From Ruminococcus flavefaciens (GTDB lineage Bacteria; Bacillota; Clostridia; Oscillospirales; Ruminococcaceae), in assembly GCF_900143025.1 (NCBI RefSeq), contig NZ_FRCT01000012.1, forward strand, positions 1-64,000: a DNA stretch of 64,000 nucleotides, in the 5' to 3' direction. The translations under genes were made by a program, and so were the position numbers. The notes below the pieces were generated by a model. That model searched no databases. It was given only the letters and a program-made list of their open reading frames with translations, and was not told the origin of the DNA. Of the stretch, positions 1-7,176 are shown piece by piece (position 1 is the first letter of the stretch; each line of letters opens with the position of its first letter).

Positions 1-121
1 TAGTCTTTTCTTGACTTTTCTTCTTTTACAAAGAAATCTCAAGGGTCGTTACTTTTTCTTATTCGCATTGTTCAATTTTCAAGATGCTGTTCCATGCTCT
101 CTCTTCCGAGACAGCTTTAAT
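1..121 (-). other. Leader of an rRNA operon running off the left edge
   Basis: On the minus strand, the sequence below three strong promoters contains a TTGAAAATTGAACAA-type motif, which resembles the boxA-containing leader found ahead of 16S rRNA in Firmicutes. No open frame is visible. The 16S gene itself would lie outside the window to the left, so the assignment rests on the promoter array plus the leader motif. It could instead serve another highly expressed stable RNA. Confidence 0.6.
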
Positions 122-228
122 ATTATATCACTTTCTTTCAGAGTTGTCAAGACTTTTTTCAAAATTTCTTTTGGAAATTTTTTCTTTTCCTCTTGGCTCT
201 CTTTAAGACAGCTTTAATATTATATCAC
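110..228. repeat. 22-bp direct repeat in tandem promoters
   Basis: The same 22 bp occurs at 110-131 and 207-228. Each copy holds the -10 box and initial transcribed bases of one of the two inner promoters. The sequence around each copy is also related (oligo-T tracts with a GGAAATTTTTT core), so the promoter unit of about 97 bp looks duplicated. Confidence 0.85.
122..150 (-). promoter_or_regulatory. Sigma-A promoter, innermost of three
   Basis: On the minus strand TTGACA (145-150) and TATAAT (122-127) are both perfect consensus with a 17-bp spacer. It points into the rRNA-type leader. Confidence 0.88.
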
Positions 229-247
229 AAATCATTTCCTTTGTCAA
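219..247 (-). promoter_or_regulatory. Sigma-A promoter, middle of three
   Basis: Minus-strand TTGACA (242-247), 17-bp spacer and TATAAT (219-224). It shares its -10 and start region with the inner promoter through the 22-bp repeat. Confidence 0.88.
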
Positions 248-360
248 TACCTTTTCGGAAATTTTTTGCTTTCTTTTTCGTCTCCGTTTCGTTCTATACG
301 CCTCCTATGCTGCCCCAGCAGTCTTACTTTTCAGCGTCTTTCCCTTGCGGCGACTTATTT

Positions 361-389
361 ATTATAGCAGGTTTGGCATGAAATGTCAA
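361..389 (-). promoter_or_regulatory. Sigma-A promoter, outermost of three
   Basis: Minus-strand TTGACA (384-389), 17-bp spacer and TATAAT (361-366). It has a different downstream sequence from the two inner promoters. The region 1-448 holds no gene; it is filled by this array and the leader. Confidence 0.88.
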
Positions 390-448
390 CACGTTAATTG
401 TACCAACCTTATCTGTTGTATTAGGGTGAATTGTGTGTATTTTTACAA

Positions 449-1561
449 CTACTCTGTAAACAGCATAGTAAGGCATAATTCCTGCTCGTTTTCTTTAAGT
501 GAAAACGTCACTTCATTGCCGTATTCATAGCCTGTTTCATCGAGCACCTTAAAGACATTCTCCTCGGTTATGAAGTGCTCTCTGAAGTCAACATACACAT
601 CTGAATTTGCAAAGCGAATCTCTATCGTACCATTGCCCTTTGACAATTCTCTCCTTACTATCTCCTCGGCTTTTTCGTAGGAGTCAGCATAGAGCCCGTT
701 TTTGACATAGTAATTCCACTTATTGCTCACGCACGGAAACGGCGTAAACAGAGAATCATCTGCGTAATGAGTCTTTGAGAACTCCACATCGGAGCACAAA
801 AAGTACATCTGTCTCATTTCGCCGACCTTGTCCGTATCAGCCCATGTTACGTCGATATTGTACCATTCGCCGTCGATATTTACCTGATTCCACGCATGAT
901 TTTCGCCTTTATCGGTAGTGCCAGTTATCACAACGCTTTCCAGTCCCAGCTTTGCTGCAAGGTAGTTGAACGCCTTGGCGTATCCCTCGCAGTTTGCTTC
1001 GCCTCTGACAAGACAGCCGTAAATAGTTGACGCAAATTCGCTGTCGTCACCTGTAATGTAACTGCATTTTCTTACGATAAAATCATTTATATACCTTGCC
1101 TTCGACTCATCGTTCGTAAGATCATCGACATCCGACATAAACGCCTCAAGCGCTCCTTCAAGATCCTGTTCCTTCTGATGAGGTCTGGTCATATCTCTGT
1201 ATGCTATCTTAGCCTCTCTGACCTTCTGCGCCGTATAATAGACAGAATCGAGGTAATAGAACTCGCTTTCCTGCTTTTCGAGGATACAGTATATCCTGGA
1301 GTAGGTTTTTCCGTCCACCTCATAGGGCAGCGGGATCTTTTCCTTTTTCTCGCTTATACCGCGATAAAGCGCGGTATATACACTTTTCTCCTTTGTAGTG
1401 AGCTGCCTGTATATGGGTCTCATGTTCTTTTCATCTGTGGTCAGGTACACAGCATCGGGATATTTCTTCATTATGCCCGATTTCTTGATATACCGCCACG
1501 AAAGTCCGAGACAGCCAACGCACACAATACAAAGTATTATAGTCAGCAGTTTCTTTCCCAA
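449..1561 (-). CDS. Transglutaminase-like domain protein, membrane anchored
   Basis: 370 residues. An N-terminal hydrophobic stretch (about 4-22) should anchor or export it. The core around 185-245 has the transglutaminase/protease-like triad: Cys191 in NCEGYAKAF, His222 in NHAW and Asp237 in NIDVTW. Such domains in clostridial surface proteins act as cysteine peptidases or cross-linkers; the substrate is unknown. The start is TTG with GGAG seven bases upstream, inside the end of the preceding NYN gene, which it follows by one base, so the two are probably translationally coupled. The C-terminal 120 residues are not recognised. Confidence 0.8.
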   Translation of the reverse strand: MGKKLLTIILCIVCVGCLGLSWRYIKKSGIMKKYPDAVYLTTDEKNMRPIYRQLTTKEKSVYTALYRGISEKKEKIPLPYEVDGKTYSRIYCILEKQESEFYYLDSVYYTAQKVREAKIAYRDMTRPHQKEQDLEGALEAFMSDVDDLTNDESKARYINDFIVRKCSYITGDDSEFASTIYGCLVRGEANCEGYAKAFNYLAAKLGLESVVITGTTDKGENHAWNQVNIDGEWYNIDVTWADTDKVGEMRQMYFLCSDVEFSKTHYADDSLFTPFPCVSNKWNYYVKNGLYADSYEKAEEIVRRELSKGNGTIEIRFANSDVYVDFREHFITEENVFKVLDETGYEYGNEVTFSLKENEQELCLTMLFTE

Positions 1562-1562
1562 A

Positions 1563-2483
1563 TCAGTTCTCCGTTATCATAACTGTGTTGTTCCGTATTT
1601 TGAATGACGGCAGATTTTCTACGAATTTGCTGAATTTTGAATAGCCATAGGACTTTACATCAAATCCGGGTATCTTTGCGCAGAGCTGTTTTTTCAGCTC
1701 GCCAAGATTGTATCCTTTGCTGCCGTTTGTGCGGACTATAGCCGCAAGAGTATTTTCTATCCTTTCAAGGTCAGTCATGCTGGTCTTCTGTGATACCAGT
1801 ATGCTGCTGCCCTCCTGACGGAAACTGAGTCCGTCAAATTCCTTGAGGAACTGTGAAAACTTTGAATAGCCGTAGTTTCTCACATCGAAATCGGGATAGC
1901 GGTTGAGAAGTCTGCTTCCCAGCTCGCCTATATTTATCTCGTCCCTCAGATTTGCATTTTCGGTTATTATTCTTACTATGGCTGTCTCAAGAGACTTGAG
2001 CTCAACCTTTTCGAGCTTTTCGCTCTCAACAGTGCTCTGGATATCCTCGTCAGCAAGTATCTCCAGATATTTGAAGGCGTTGCAGGCGGTACTGAAGGGC
2101 TTCGGAGTCTTCTGCTCGCCCATGCCTATTACGTGCATACCAGATTCACGCAGACGGATAGCAAGCCTTGTAAAATCGCTGTCACTGGATACTATGCAGA
2201 AGCCGTCGACATTATGCGAATAGAGTATATCCATAGCGTCGATTATCATAGCCGAGTCAGTAGCGTTCTTTCCCGTGGTATAGCTGTACTGCTGAACAGG
2301 AGTGATAGCGTTGTCAAGAGCCATGTTTTTCCACCCTGCAAGATTTGTTCTTGTCCAGTCGCCGTAAACTCTTTTATACGTCACAACACCATAGTTCGAC
2401 ACCTCGTCGAGTATGTACTTAGTATATTTTGCCGCAACATTATCCGCATCTATAAGTACTGCATATCGTGTTTCTTTTTCCAT
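1563..2483 (-). CDS. NYN-domain ribonuclease-like protein with two OST-HTH (LOTUS) domains
   Basis: 306 residues. The N-terminal NYN/PIN-like fold (about 5-150) shows the acidic set expected of a metal-dependent RNase: Asp12 and Asp14 in LIDADN, Asp76, and Asp101/Asp103 in SSDSDF. Two OST-HTH modules follow (about 168-232 and 238-306), each with the near-identical signature YGYSKFSxF. The layout is the bacterial form of the MARF1/LabA-like architecture, in which LOTUS modules bind RNA and NYN cuts it. The RNA target is unknown. The start is supported by AGGAG 7 bases upstream. It probably forms an operon with the transglutaminase-like gene. Confidence 0.85.
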   Translation of the reverse strand: MEKETRYAVLIDADNVAAKYTKYILDEVSNYGVVTYKRVYGDWTRTNLAGWKNMALDNAITPVQQYSYTTGKNATDSAMIIDAMDILYSHNVDGFCIVSSDSDFTRLAIRLRESGMHVIGMGEQKTPKPFSTACNAFKYLEILADEDIQSTVESEKLEKVELKSLETAIVRIITENANLRDEINIGELGSRLLNRYPDFDVRNYGYSKFSQFLKEFDGLSFRQEGSSILVSQKTSMTDLERIENTLAAIVRTNGSKGYNLGELKKQLCAKIPGFDVKSYGYSKFSKFVENLPSFKIRNNTVMITEN

Positions 2484-2563
2484 TTTCTCACTCCTGTAAT
2501 TCTAACCGCACAGCGGATTGTGATATATTTATTATAACATTTATATAAGATTTTGTATATAGT

Positions 2564-2603
2564 AATTCCGCACAAAGACAAAGAGCCGTCTTTGTGCGGA
2601 ATT
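2564..2603. repeat. Perfect 16-bp inverted repeat
   Basis: Arms 2564-2579 and 2588-2603 are perfectly complementary with an 8-base loop. There is no T-run on either strand, so it is a stable hairpin rather than a classical terminator. It lies between the stop of the 172-residue membrane protein and the NYN gene. Confidence 0.75.
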
Positions 2604-2614
2604 AAGACTATAAC

Positions 2615-2650
2615 AAAAGCCCTGCGGAAATAATCACTTCCACAGGGCTT
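2615..2650 (-). terminator. Terminator of the tandem membrane-protein operon
   Basis: The arms AAGCCCTG and CAGGGCTT, with further imperfect pairing inside, are followed on the minus strand by GCTTTTG. It sits 8 bases after the stop of the gene at 2658-3176. Confidence 0.7.
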
Positions 2651-2657
2651 CACGTCA

Positions 2658-3176
2658 TTAACATTCAAAATTTTTTCCGTCATGCTCAACGCCGTCCTCA
2701 GACCATTCAAAATCACTGAAGTTGTCGTCGGAGTAGAATATCCTCTCATACTCAAACACACCGCTTTTACGGTACACAGAGCGGCTTTCGGTCTCTCCGT
2801 CCTCGCCGTCTATATAATAAAGGGAATGTTTTCCGTCAGGGCTTTTCATAGTTTCAAGCGACTCTCCGAGCCAGTCCGTACCGAATACCAGCAACGAGAA
2901 GCCTACTGCGCCGAGAAATACCAGTGAAAGCACAGACGGGAGCTTCTTTCCGCCGTACTGTCTTTTCCATATCTGTAAAAAAGCCATGAATGTACCCAGA
3001 CATAAAAAAGCAGGAGCAGCAAGCGCAAGTGCGTTCACCATAAACTTTTCCGTAAATTTCCATACGGCAAAAAGCTGGTTGGTATCACCGATAAAAAAGA
3101 CAAGACCTATCATTGCTCCCAGACATATTATACCAAGAGCAAGGAAAAACCATTTCAATGCTTTTATCAATTTCAT
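2658..3176 (-). CDS. Membrane protein, tandem paralogue 3
   Basis: 172 residues, not recognised with certainty. There are three hydrophobic segments in the first 110 residues (about 8-30, 42-66, 80-100), then a polar C-terminal domain opening with SPDGKHSLYY. The same layout and the SPDGKHS motif occur in the next two upstream genes, so the three are tandem duplicates and probably one operon. The polar tail probably faces outside, if the first helix is an uncleaved signal. A DUF5412-like family is possible but unconfirmed. GAGG lies 7 bases before the start. Confidence 0.75.
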   Translation of the reverse strand: MKLIKALKWFFLALGIICLGAMIGLVFFIGDTNQLFAVWKFTEKFMVNALALAAPAFLCLGTFMAFLQIWKRQYGGKKLPSVLSLVFLGAVGFSLLVFGTDWLGESLETMKSPDGKHSLYYIDGEDGETESRSVYRKSGVFEYERIFYSDDNFSDFEWSEDGVEHDGKNFEC

Positions 3177-3242
3177 TATTTGACCTCTTTTTCATAATAT
3201 TATAAAACAGATGCTGCGTAAAAGATAAGACCATTCAAAAGA

Positions 3243-3770
3243 TCATTTTTTGTCGATCACATTATAACTGAACGACTCGCCGTCCAGAGACAGTTCATCG
3301 TCCTTCCATTCTATATTGTCAAGGGCAGTTGTGTCCGTATTCTTGATGATGTAATACATATGCCCCTTGTCCTTGCGGAGCCACTCAACATCGCCGCTGT
3401 ACTTGTTTCGCACGTAGTATACCGAGTGTTTACCGTCGGGACTTTCGATCTCGTGCATAAAATAGCCGAGGCGGCCTCCTGTTATACCGTAAATGAGTCC
3501 CAAAACTCCTCCGCAGATAAGAGCAAGAAATCCCAGTATGACTATACCGTTTTTATGCTCGCGCACTCTCTGCACAAGAGCGATAACGATAAGAGCTCCC
3601 AGAAAAATCGGCACACCCACAAAGCACAGATTGCATATAAGGTTTTCAGGCATTCTGCAAAAAACTCTTACTGCATGATCTCCAAGATTTTTCTGCGTGA
3701 TCTCGAAATACGCCACACCGCAGGCACAGAGCAAAGCAGCCAACGCCATGATTATTTTCACTATCTTCAT
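3243..3770 (-). CDS. Membrane protein, tandem paralogue 2
   Basis: 175 residues with the same architecture as its neighbours: three or four hydrophobic helices in the first 110 residues, then ESPDGKHSVYYV and a polar domain ending in an IEWKDD-DG pattern. The function is unknown. It follows paralogue 1 by 19 bases and precedes paralogue 3 by 66 bases, which suggests co-transcription. GAGG lies 6 bases before the ATG. Sequence outside the SPDGKHS and IEW motifs has diverged a lot, so the duplication is old. Confidence 0.75.
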   Translation of the reverse strand: MKIVKIIMALAALLCACGVAYFEITQKNLGDHAVRVFCRMPENLICNLCFVGVPIFLGALIVIALVQRVREHKNGIVILGFLALICGGVLGLIYGITGGRLGYFMHEIESPDGKHSVYYVRNKYSGDVEWLRKDKGHMYYIIKNTDTTALDNIEWKDDELSLDGESFSYNVIDKK

Positions 3771-3789
3771 GGTTTACCTCAAAAACACA

Positions 3790-4317
3790 TTATTTTTCAT
3801 CGTAAGGAGAATACATGAATTTATCTCCGTCGGCGTAGAAGTAATCACCGTCGCCCCATTCGATATCAACGATCTCCTCGCTTGAAAAGAGGTAATCGTG
3901 GCAAAATGTTCCTACTCTGCGGTAATACTCATAATATTCCTTCGATGCATACTTCTTTGTAACATAGCATATGGAATGTTTGCCGTCGGGACTTTCGACC
4001 TTATGCGCTCTTATGTACATATCCTCATTCTTTGAAAGGCAGAACATAAGCACAGCCGAGCCCACCAGCACAACAGTTCCCAGCCCCCATATCCACTTTC
4101 TTTTCAAGCCGTTCCGTATTTTATCAATAAGGATCGCAAGGGAAGTAAGCCCGAGAAAGGCAGGGACAAGCAGGAACAATACCCAGCTCACAAATTCCTC
4201 TCTGAAGCCAAAAAACAGCATCAGATCATCTGTTATCTTGTCAACGTATATCAGTGCGGCACAGGCGGCAGCACTGAGTAATGCCATAACAAAGAATATT
4301 ACTTTAACAGCCTTCAT
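3790..4317 (-). CDS. Membrane protein, tandem paralogue 1
   Basis: 175 residues and first of the three. It has hydrophobic helices at about 4-24, 40-62 and 75-95, then the motif ESPDGKHSICYV and a Tyr/Asp-rich polar domain with IEWGDGDYF near the end. The function is unknown. It is preceded by GGGG 6 bases before the ATG. No clear promoter was found between it and the tRNA terminator, so read-through from the tRNA operon cannot be excluded. Confidence 0.75.
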   Translation of the reverse strand: MKAVKVIFFVMALLSAAACAALIYVDKITDDLMLFFGFREEFVSWVLFLLVPAFLGLTSLAILIDKIRNGLKRKWIWGLGTVVLVGSAVLMFCLSKNEDMYIRAHKVESPDGKHSICYVTKKYASKEYYEYYRRVGTFCHDYLFSSEEIVDIEWGDGDYFYADGDKFMYSPYDEK

Positions 4318-4359
4318 ATTTTTACCCCAAATAGTTCTATCCTGTTTCTTACCCTAATT

Positions 4360-4390
4360 AAAAAATCCCGAAACTATTGCTTCGGGATTT
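4360..4390 (-). terminator. Terminator of the tRNA operon
   Basis: On the minus strand a stem of AATCCCGAA with TTCGGGATT is followed by a run of six T. It lies 32 bases after the last tRNA. Confidence 0.85.
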
Positions 4391-4421
4391 ACGTAATACC
4401 AAGGTTATTACCCCAGTACTA

Positions 4422-4497
4422 TGGAGCGGATTACGAGGCTCGAACTCGCTACCTCCACCTTGGCAAGGTGGCGCTCTACCAGATGAGCTAAATCCGC
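4422..4497 (-). tRNA. tRNA-Gly(GCC)
   Basis: 76 nt including encoded CCA. The 7-bp acceptor stem starts GCGGATT; the D-arm has AGCTCA-TGGTAGAGC, the anticodon loop is CTTGCCAAG and the T-arm has GTTCGAGCC. It is the last of four tRNAs in one transcription unit. Confidence 0.97.
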
Positions 4498-4528
4498 ATT
4501 GTATATAGAACGCGAATAGCGTTCTATA

Positions 4529-4604
4529 TGGTGCTTCCGGTCGGAATCGAACCAACGACACGGGGATTTTCAGTCCCCTGCTCTACCGACTGAGCTACAG
4601 AAGC
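4529..4604 (-). tRNA. tRNA-Phe(GAA)
   Basis: 76 nt including encoded CCA. The acceptor GCTTCTG pairs with the 3' strand, the anticodon loop CTGAAAATC gives GAA, and the T-arm GGTTCGATTCC is intact. Confidence 0.97.
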
Positions 4605-4608
4605 GTGT

Positions 4609-4685
4609 TGGCGACCCCGAACAGACTCGAACTGTCGACCTCCTGCGTGACAGGCAGGCGTTCTAACCAACTGAACTACGAGGCC
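4609..4685 (-). tRNA. tRNA-Asp(GTC)
   Basis: 77 nt including encoded CCA. The acceptor GGCCTCG pairs with CGGGGTC through G-U pairs. The anticodon loop CTGTCACG gives GTC. The discriminator base is G, as is usual for Asp. Confidence 0.97.
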
Positions 4686-4688
4686 ATG

Positions 4689-4764
4689 TGGTGGGGACTA
4701 CAGGGCTCGAACCTGTGACCCTCTGCTTGTAAGGCAGATGCTCTCCCAGCTGAGCTAAACCCCC
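4689..4764 (-). tRNA. tRNA-Val(TAC)
   Basis: 76 nt including encoded CCA. The acceptor GGGGGTT pairs with AGTCCCC, and the anticodon loop CTTACAAG gives TAC. It is the first tRNA after the promoter. Confidence 0.97.
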
Positions 4765-4820
4765 ACATCGCATTGCTTTATTTCGCCGTTTCAGGTGTCT
4801 TATCCCTGACGACGAAAATA

Positions 4821-4849
4821 ATTATACCACAGTATTTTTGATTTGTCAA
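4821..4849 (-). promoter_or_regulatory. Promoter of the tRNA operon
   Basis: Minus-strand TTGACA (4844-4849), 17-bp spacer and TATAAT (4821-4826), with TGG directly before the -10 (extended -10). It stands 56 bases before tRNA-Val. Confidence 0.9.
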
Positions 4850-4915
4850 GCATTTTTTGAAAAAAATTTCAGATTTTTTTAAAAAAGTCTGCAAGCGCCT
4901 GTTTTTAGCCTGTAT

Positions 4916-4937
4916 GGGAGCCCGTCCTCGGGCTCCC
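4916..4937. repeat. Intergenic hairpin, variable-stem family
   Basis: Stem GGGAGCCCG / CGGGCTCCC with a 4-base loop, one of at least a dozen such elements in the window. The whole stretch 4850-5306 has no gene: it holds this hairpin, a 40-bp dispersed repeat and an ATTATGCATT array. Confidence 0.8.
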
Positions 4938-5093
4938 GAAAGAAAGTATCTTCTTATGCAGACACCTCAACTCTCAACTAAGCACTGATCACTTACAACT
5001 ATAAACTTATGCCACGACTGCTTTGACAGCCTTTTTTTATTTATTGCTCACAATAACAACCCGTTGAAATTATGCAGGTATACAAAGTGAAAA

Positions 5094-5133
5094 ATTATTT
5101 TTTCAATAATCAATGGTTTTCCGTTGAATTTCA
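5094..5133. repeat. 40-bp dispersed repeat, copy 1
   Basis: A 40-bp AT-rich sequence found again at 43397-43436 with one mismatch. It contains an internal inverted repeat (TCAATAATCAATGG and its partial complement). Related but weaker similarity continues on both flanks. Confidence 0.85.
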
Positions 5134-5272
5134 TGTTTTTTCAGCCCCATTATGAGAGCAGTATGACGCTTTACCTATAATATATCATTTAAATTTATCG
5201 GCAAAGCCGACACCATTAATTCCGAATTCCGCATTCCTAATTCCGAATTTAACTACGGCTTGCAGACACCAC

Positions 5273-5305
5273 AATTATGCATTATGCATTATGAATTATG
5301 CATTA
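5273..5305. repeat. ATTATGCATT short tandem repeat
   Basis: Overlapping ATTATGCATT/ATTATGAATT units directly before a terminator. Similar arrays lie at 28118-28151 and 35251-35270, each next to other intergenic repeats. Confidence 0.75.
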
Positions 5306-5306
5306 A

Positions 5307-5346
5307 AGAAAAGCCGCAGCATCTCTGACCGTGAGATACTGCGGCT
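5307..5346 (-). terminator. Terminator of the DUF4340 operon and 93-residue gene
   Basis: On the minus strand an AGCCGCAGTATCTC arm pairs imperfectly with GAGATGCTGCGGCT and is followed by TTTTCTTT. It lies 9 bases after the stop at 5355. Confidence 0.8.
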
Positions 5347-5354
5347 GAATAATA

Positions 5355-5636
5355 TCAGTTTTTCAGAGCCTTTTCAAGCCACACGCTTGCAATATCGAGT
5401 GCCTCATAGAGACCGCACTCGCGCTCTGTATTCTTTACAAAAGCCTTCAAGGGGTTGGGCTCATTTGTATCCATCTGAACGACTCTAACCTTTGAAGTTA
5501 CCTTTTCGCCATTTTCTTCTTTGGTATCGAGTATCTGAATGAAAATAACATATGGATCTGACATATAGCCGTAGTAGATATCATTTCCGTTTTTTACCAG
5601 AGGGTAGCCCTTATATGTGTTGAATTTTGCGTTCAT
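5355..5636 (-). CDS. Small conserved-type hypothetical protein
   Basis: 93 residues, soluble, with no signal peptide or membrane segment. It is rich in beta-strand-forming stretches in the first 60 residues (YPLVKNGNDIYYGYM) and ends in a helix. I do not recognise it. AAGGAGG lies 6 bases before the ATG. It follows the DUF4340 gene by 19 bases on the same strand, so it is probably the last gene of the Gld-type ABC operon and shares its terminator. Its small size and position would fit an accessory or regulatory role, but this is inference. Confidence 0.7.
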   Translation of the reverse strand: MNAKFNTYKGYPLVKNGNDIYYGYMSDPYVIFIQILDTKEENGEKVTSKVRVVQMDTNEPNPLKAFVKNTERECGLYEALDIASVWLEKALKN

Positions 5637-5655
5637 TATATACCTCCTTGGAATT

Positions 5656-7176
5656 TTACCAGTTTGTAACGTAATCCTCTCCTGTGCCTATGCGCTTTAT
5701 ATTATCAATGAGGGTCTTGACATAGGACTTTGTGCAGTAATACTTGCTCTCGCCGTTTACAACGATAAGAGAACGCATTACCGTATCATCATAAAAATCA
5801 TAAGTTGTCGTAGTTTTGTTATACTTATCAGTATACTTTATGGTAGCAGTCGGCTCTCCCTCGGGAACAGGCACACCGACAGCAAATTCTTCTGCATTTG
5901 AACCGCAGAGGAACGAATAGAACTTTCTGTAACGCTCTGTATCGAATTCCTTTCCGTCCTTCCTTACAAAGAAATCATCTGCGGTCGGACTGTCGGGAAC
6001 ATTCTCCTCATTTTTAGGTGAGATTATGAAGTCCACCTTTTCTCCTCCGCCGCTGACGGAAAGATCGGTGATATTCCATACATAGTTTGTTATAAGAAGT
6101 CTCGAAACAATGTCGATAGGCTGAACAGTAAGCCACTTTGCAGTATCGGCATCCACGGTATATATGAGTTTTCCGCCATCAAGCATAGCGTAACTGCTGT
6201 TTTTGCCTTCCTCGTTCGTAAAGGTCTCGCCGAGCAGAAGCTTGTAGGACTTTCCGTTGTCACAGTCCATAGTAACTGTGCAGAAAGGCTTATCAAGGCC
6301 TGACTCTGCGATATCCTTCTCATTACAGCCGATAACATGGATATCAGAAGCGACCAGACCGAACATACCGTTTGTGATATCCGTAGACTTTTCTATAGCA
6401 AGATAGCTTTCCACAGGTGATACCATCTTGTGAGAAGATGAAGTACCTCCCGTATTCTTGCCCTCGCTGGACTTATCATATTCAATGAGCATATCCTGCT
6501 CCATATCATCTCTCTGGATTCTCAGGCTCTTGACGATAGGAGTCTCATCATCAGCAGGCTTTTCAAGTATGACCTTTGATATAAAGTCTTTTATACCGAG
6601 CTGATAGTTTGCAACAGTTGAATTGTTTACAGTGTAAACATCATTTTTGCCGTCCACCATGAAGTAGTTGACGGTGCCAGAAGGAGCGGTATCACCCACA
6701 TAAAACTTTACCTTAGTACCTGATTTATATGTGAACTCAACCTCTGCGGCAGGCTTATCAAGACCATATTTGCCAAGGTCTGTACAGCCCTCTGCAATAA
6801 GAGACTGTGCCTGTATGCTGTTTCCGTTATTGACAAGAGTGCTGACCTTAGTATTGTCAACATTCATATCCTCATAGCCTTCAAGGGTATAAACAGCGCC
6901 TTTTTCCCCTGTTGCAGCTTCCTGCATTATTACCTTCAGAGTACCCTCACTGTTTTTTACCTCGACCGTATTGATATCTGCTGCTTTGCCGTTGTCGCTT
7001 ACGAGGACAGTACCCTGTCCCACAGCCTGAGTAGCAAGAAGCTCCATTGTCGTGGATTTATTGCCGTCTCCGCCCTTTTCCTCCTCGGGACTAAGCTTTA
7101 AGAAGGCATAGCCGCCTCCCAGCATAGCCACAAGGACTGCGCTGAGAGCGATAATACCCTTTGCCTGTTTTTTCAT
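5656..7176 (-). CDS. DUF4340 domain protein of a Gld-type ABC system
   Basis: 506 residues. One N-terminal membrane anchor (about 7-28) is followed by a long extracytoplasmic region. Two related segments carry the DUF4340 pattern (a 'GLDKP' turn near 118-124 and again near 293-299, each followed by a strand-rich block), so the protein looks internally duplicated. Genes of this family travel with GldG-like proteins and ABC-2 permeases. The start overlaps the GldG-like stop by 4 bases (ATGA), showing translational coupling. The transported substrate is unknown. Confidence 0.82.
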   Translation of the reverse strand: MKKQAKGIIALSAVLVAMLGGGYAFLKLSPEEEKGGDGNKSTTMELLATQAVGQGTVLVSDNGKAADINTVEVKNSEGTLKVIMQEAATGEKGAVYTLEGYEDMNVDNTKVSTLVNNGNSIQAQSLIAEGCTDLGKYGLDKPAAEVEFTYKSGTKVKFYVGDTAPSGTVNYFMVDGKNDVYTVNNSTVANYQLGIKDFISKVILEKPADDETPIVKSLRIQRDDMEQDMLIEYDKSSEGKNTGGTSSSHKMVSPVESYLAIEKSTDITNGMFGLVASDIHVIGCNEKDIAESGLDKPFCTVTMDCDNGKSYKLLLGETFTNEEGKNSSYAMLDGGKLIYTVDADTAKWLTVQPIDIVSRLLITNYVWNITDLSVSGGGEKVDFIISPKNEENVPDSPTADDFFVRKDGKEFDTERYRKFYSFLCGSNAEEFAVGVPVPEGEPTATIKYTDKYNKTTTTYDFYDDTVMRSLIVVNGESKYYCTKSYVKTLIDNIKRIGTGEDYVTNW

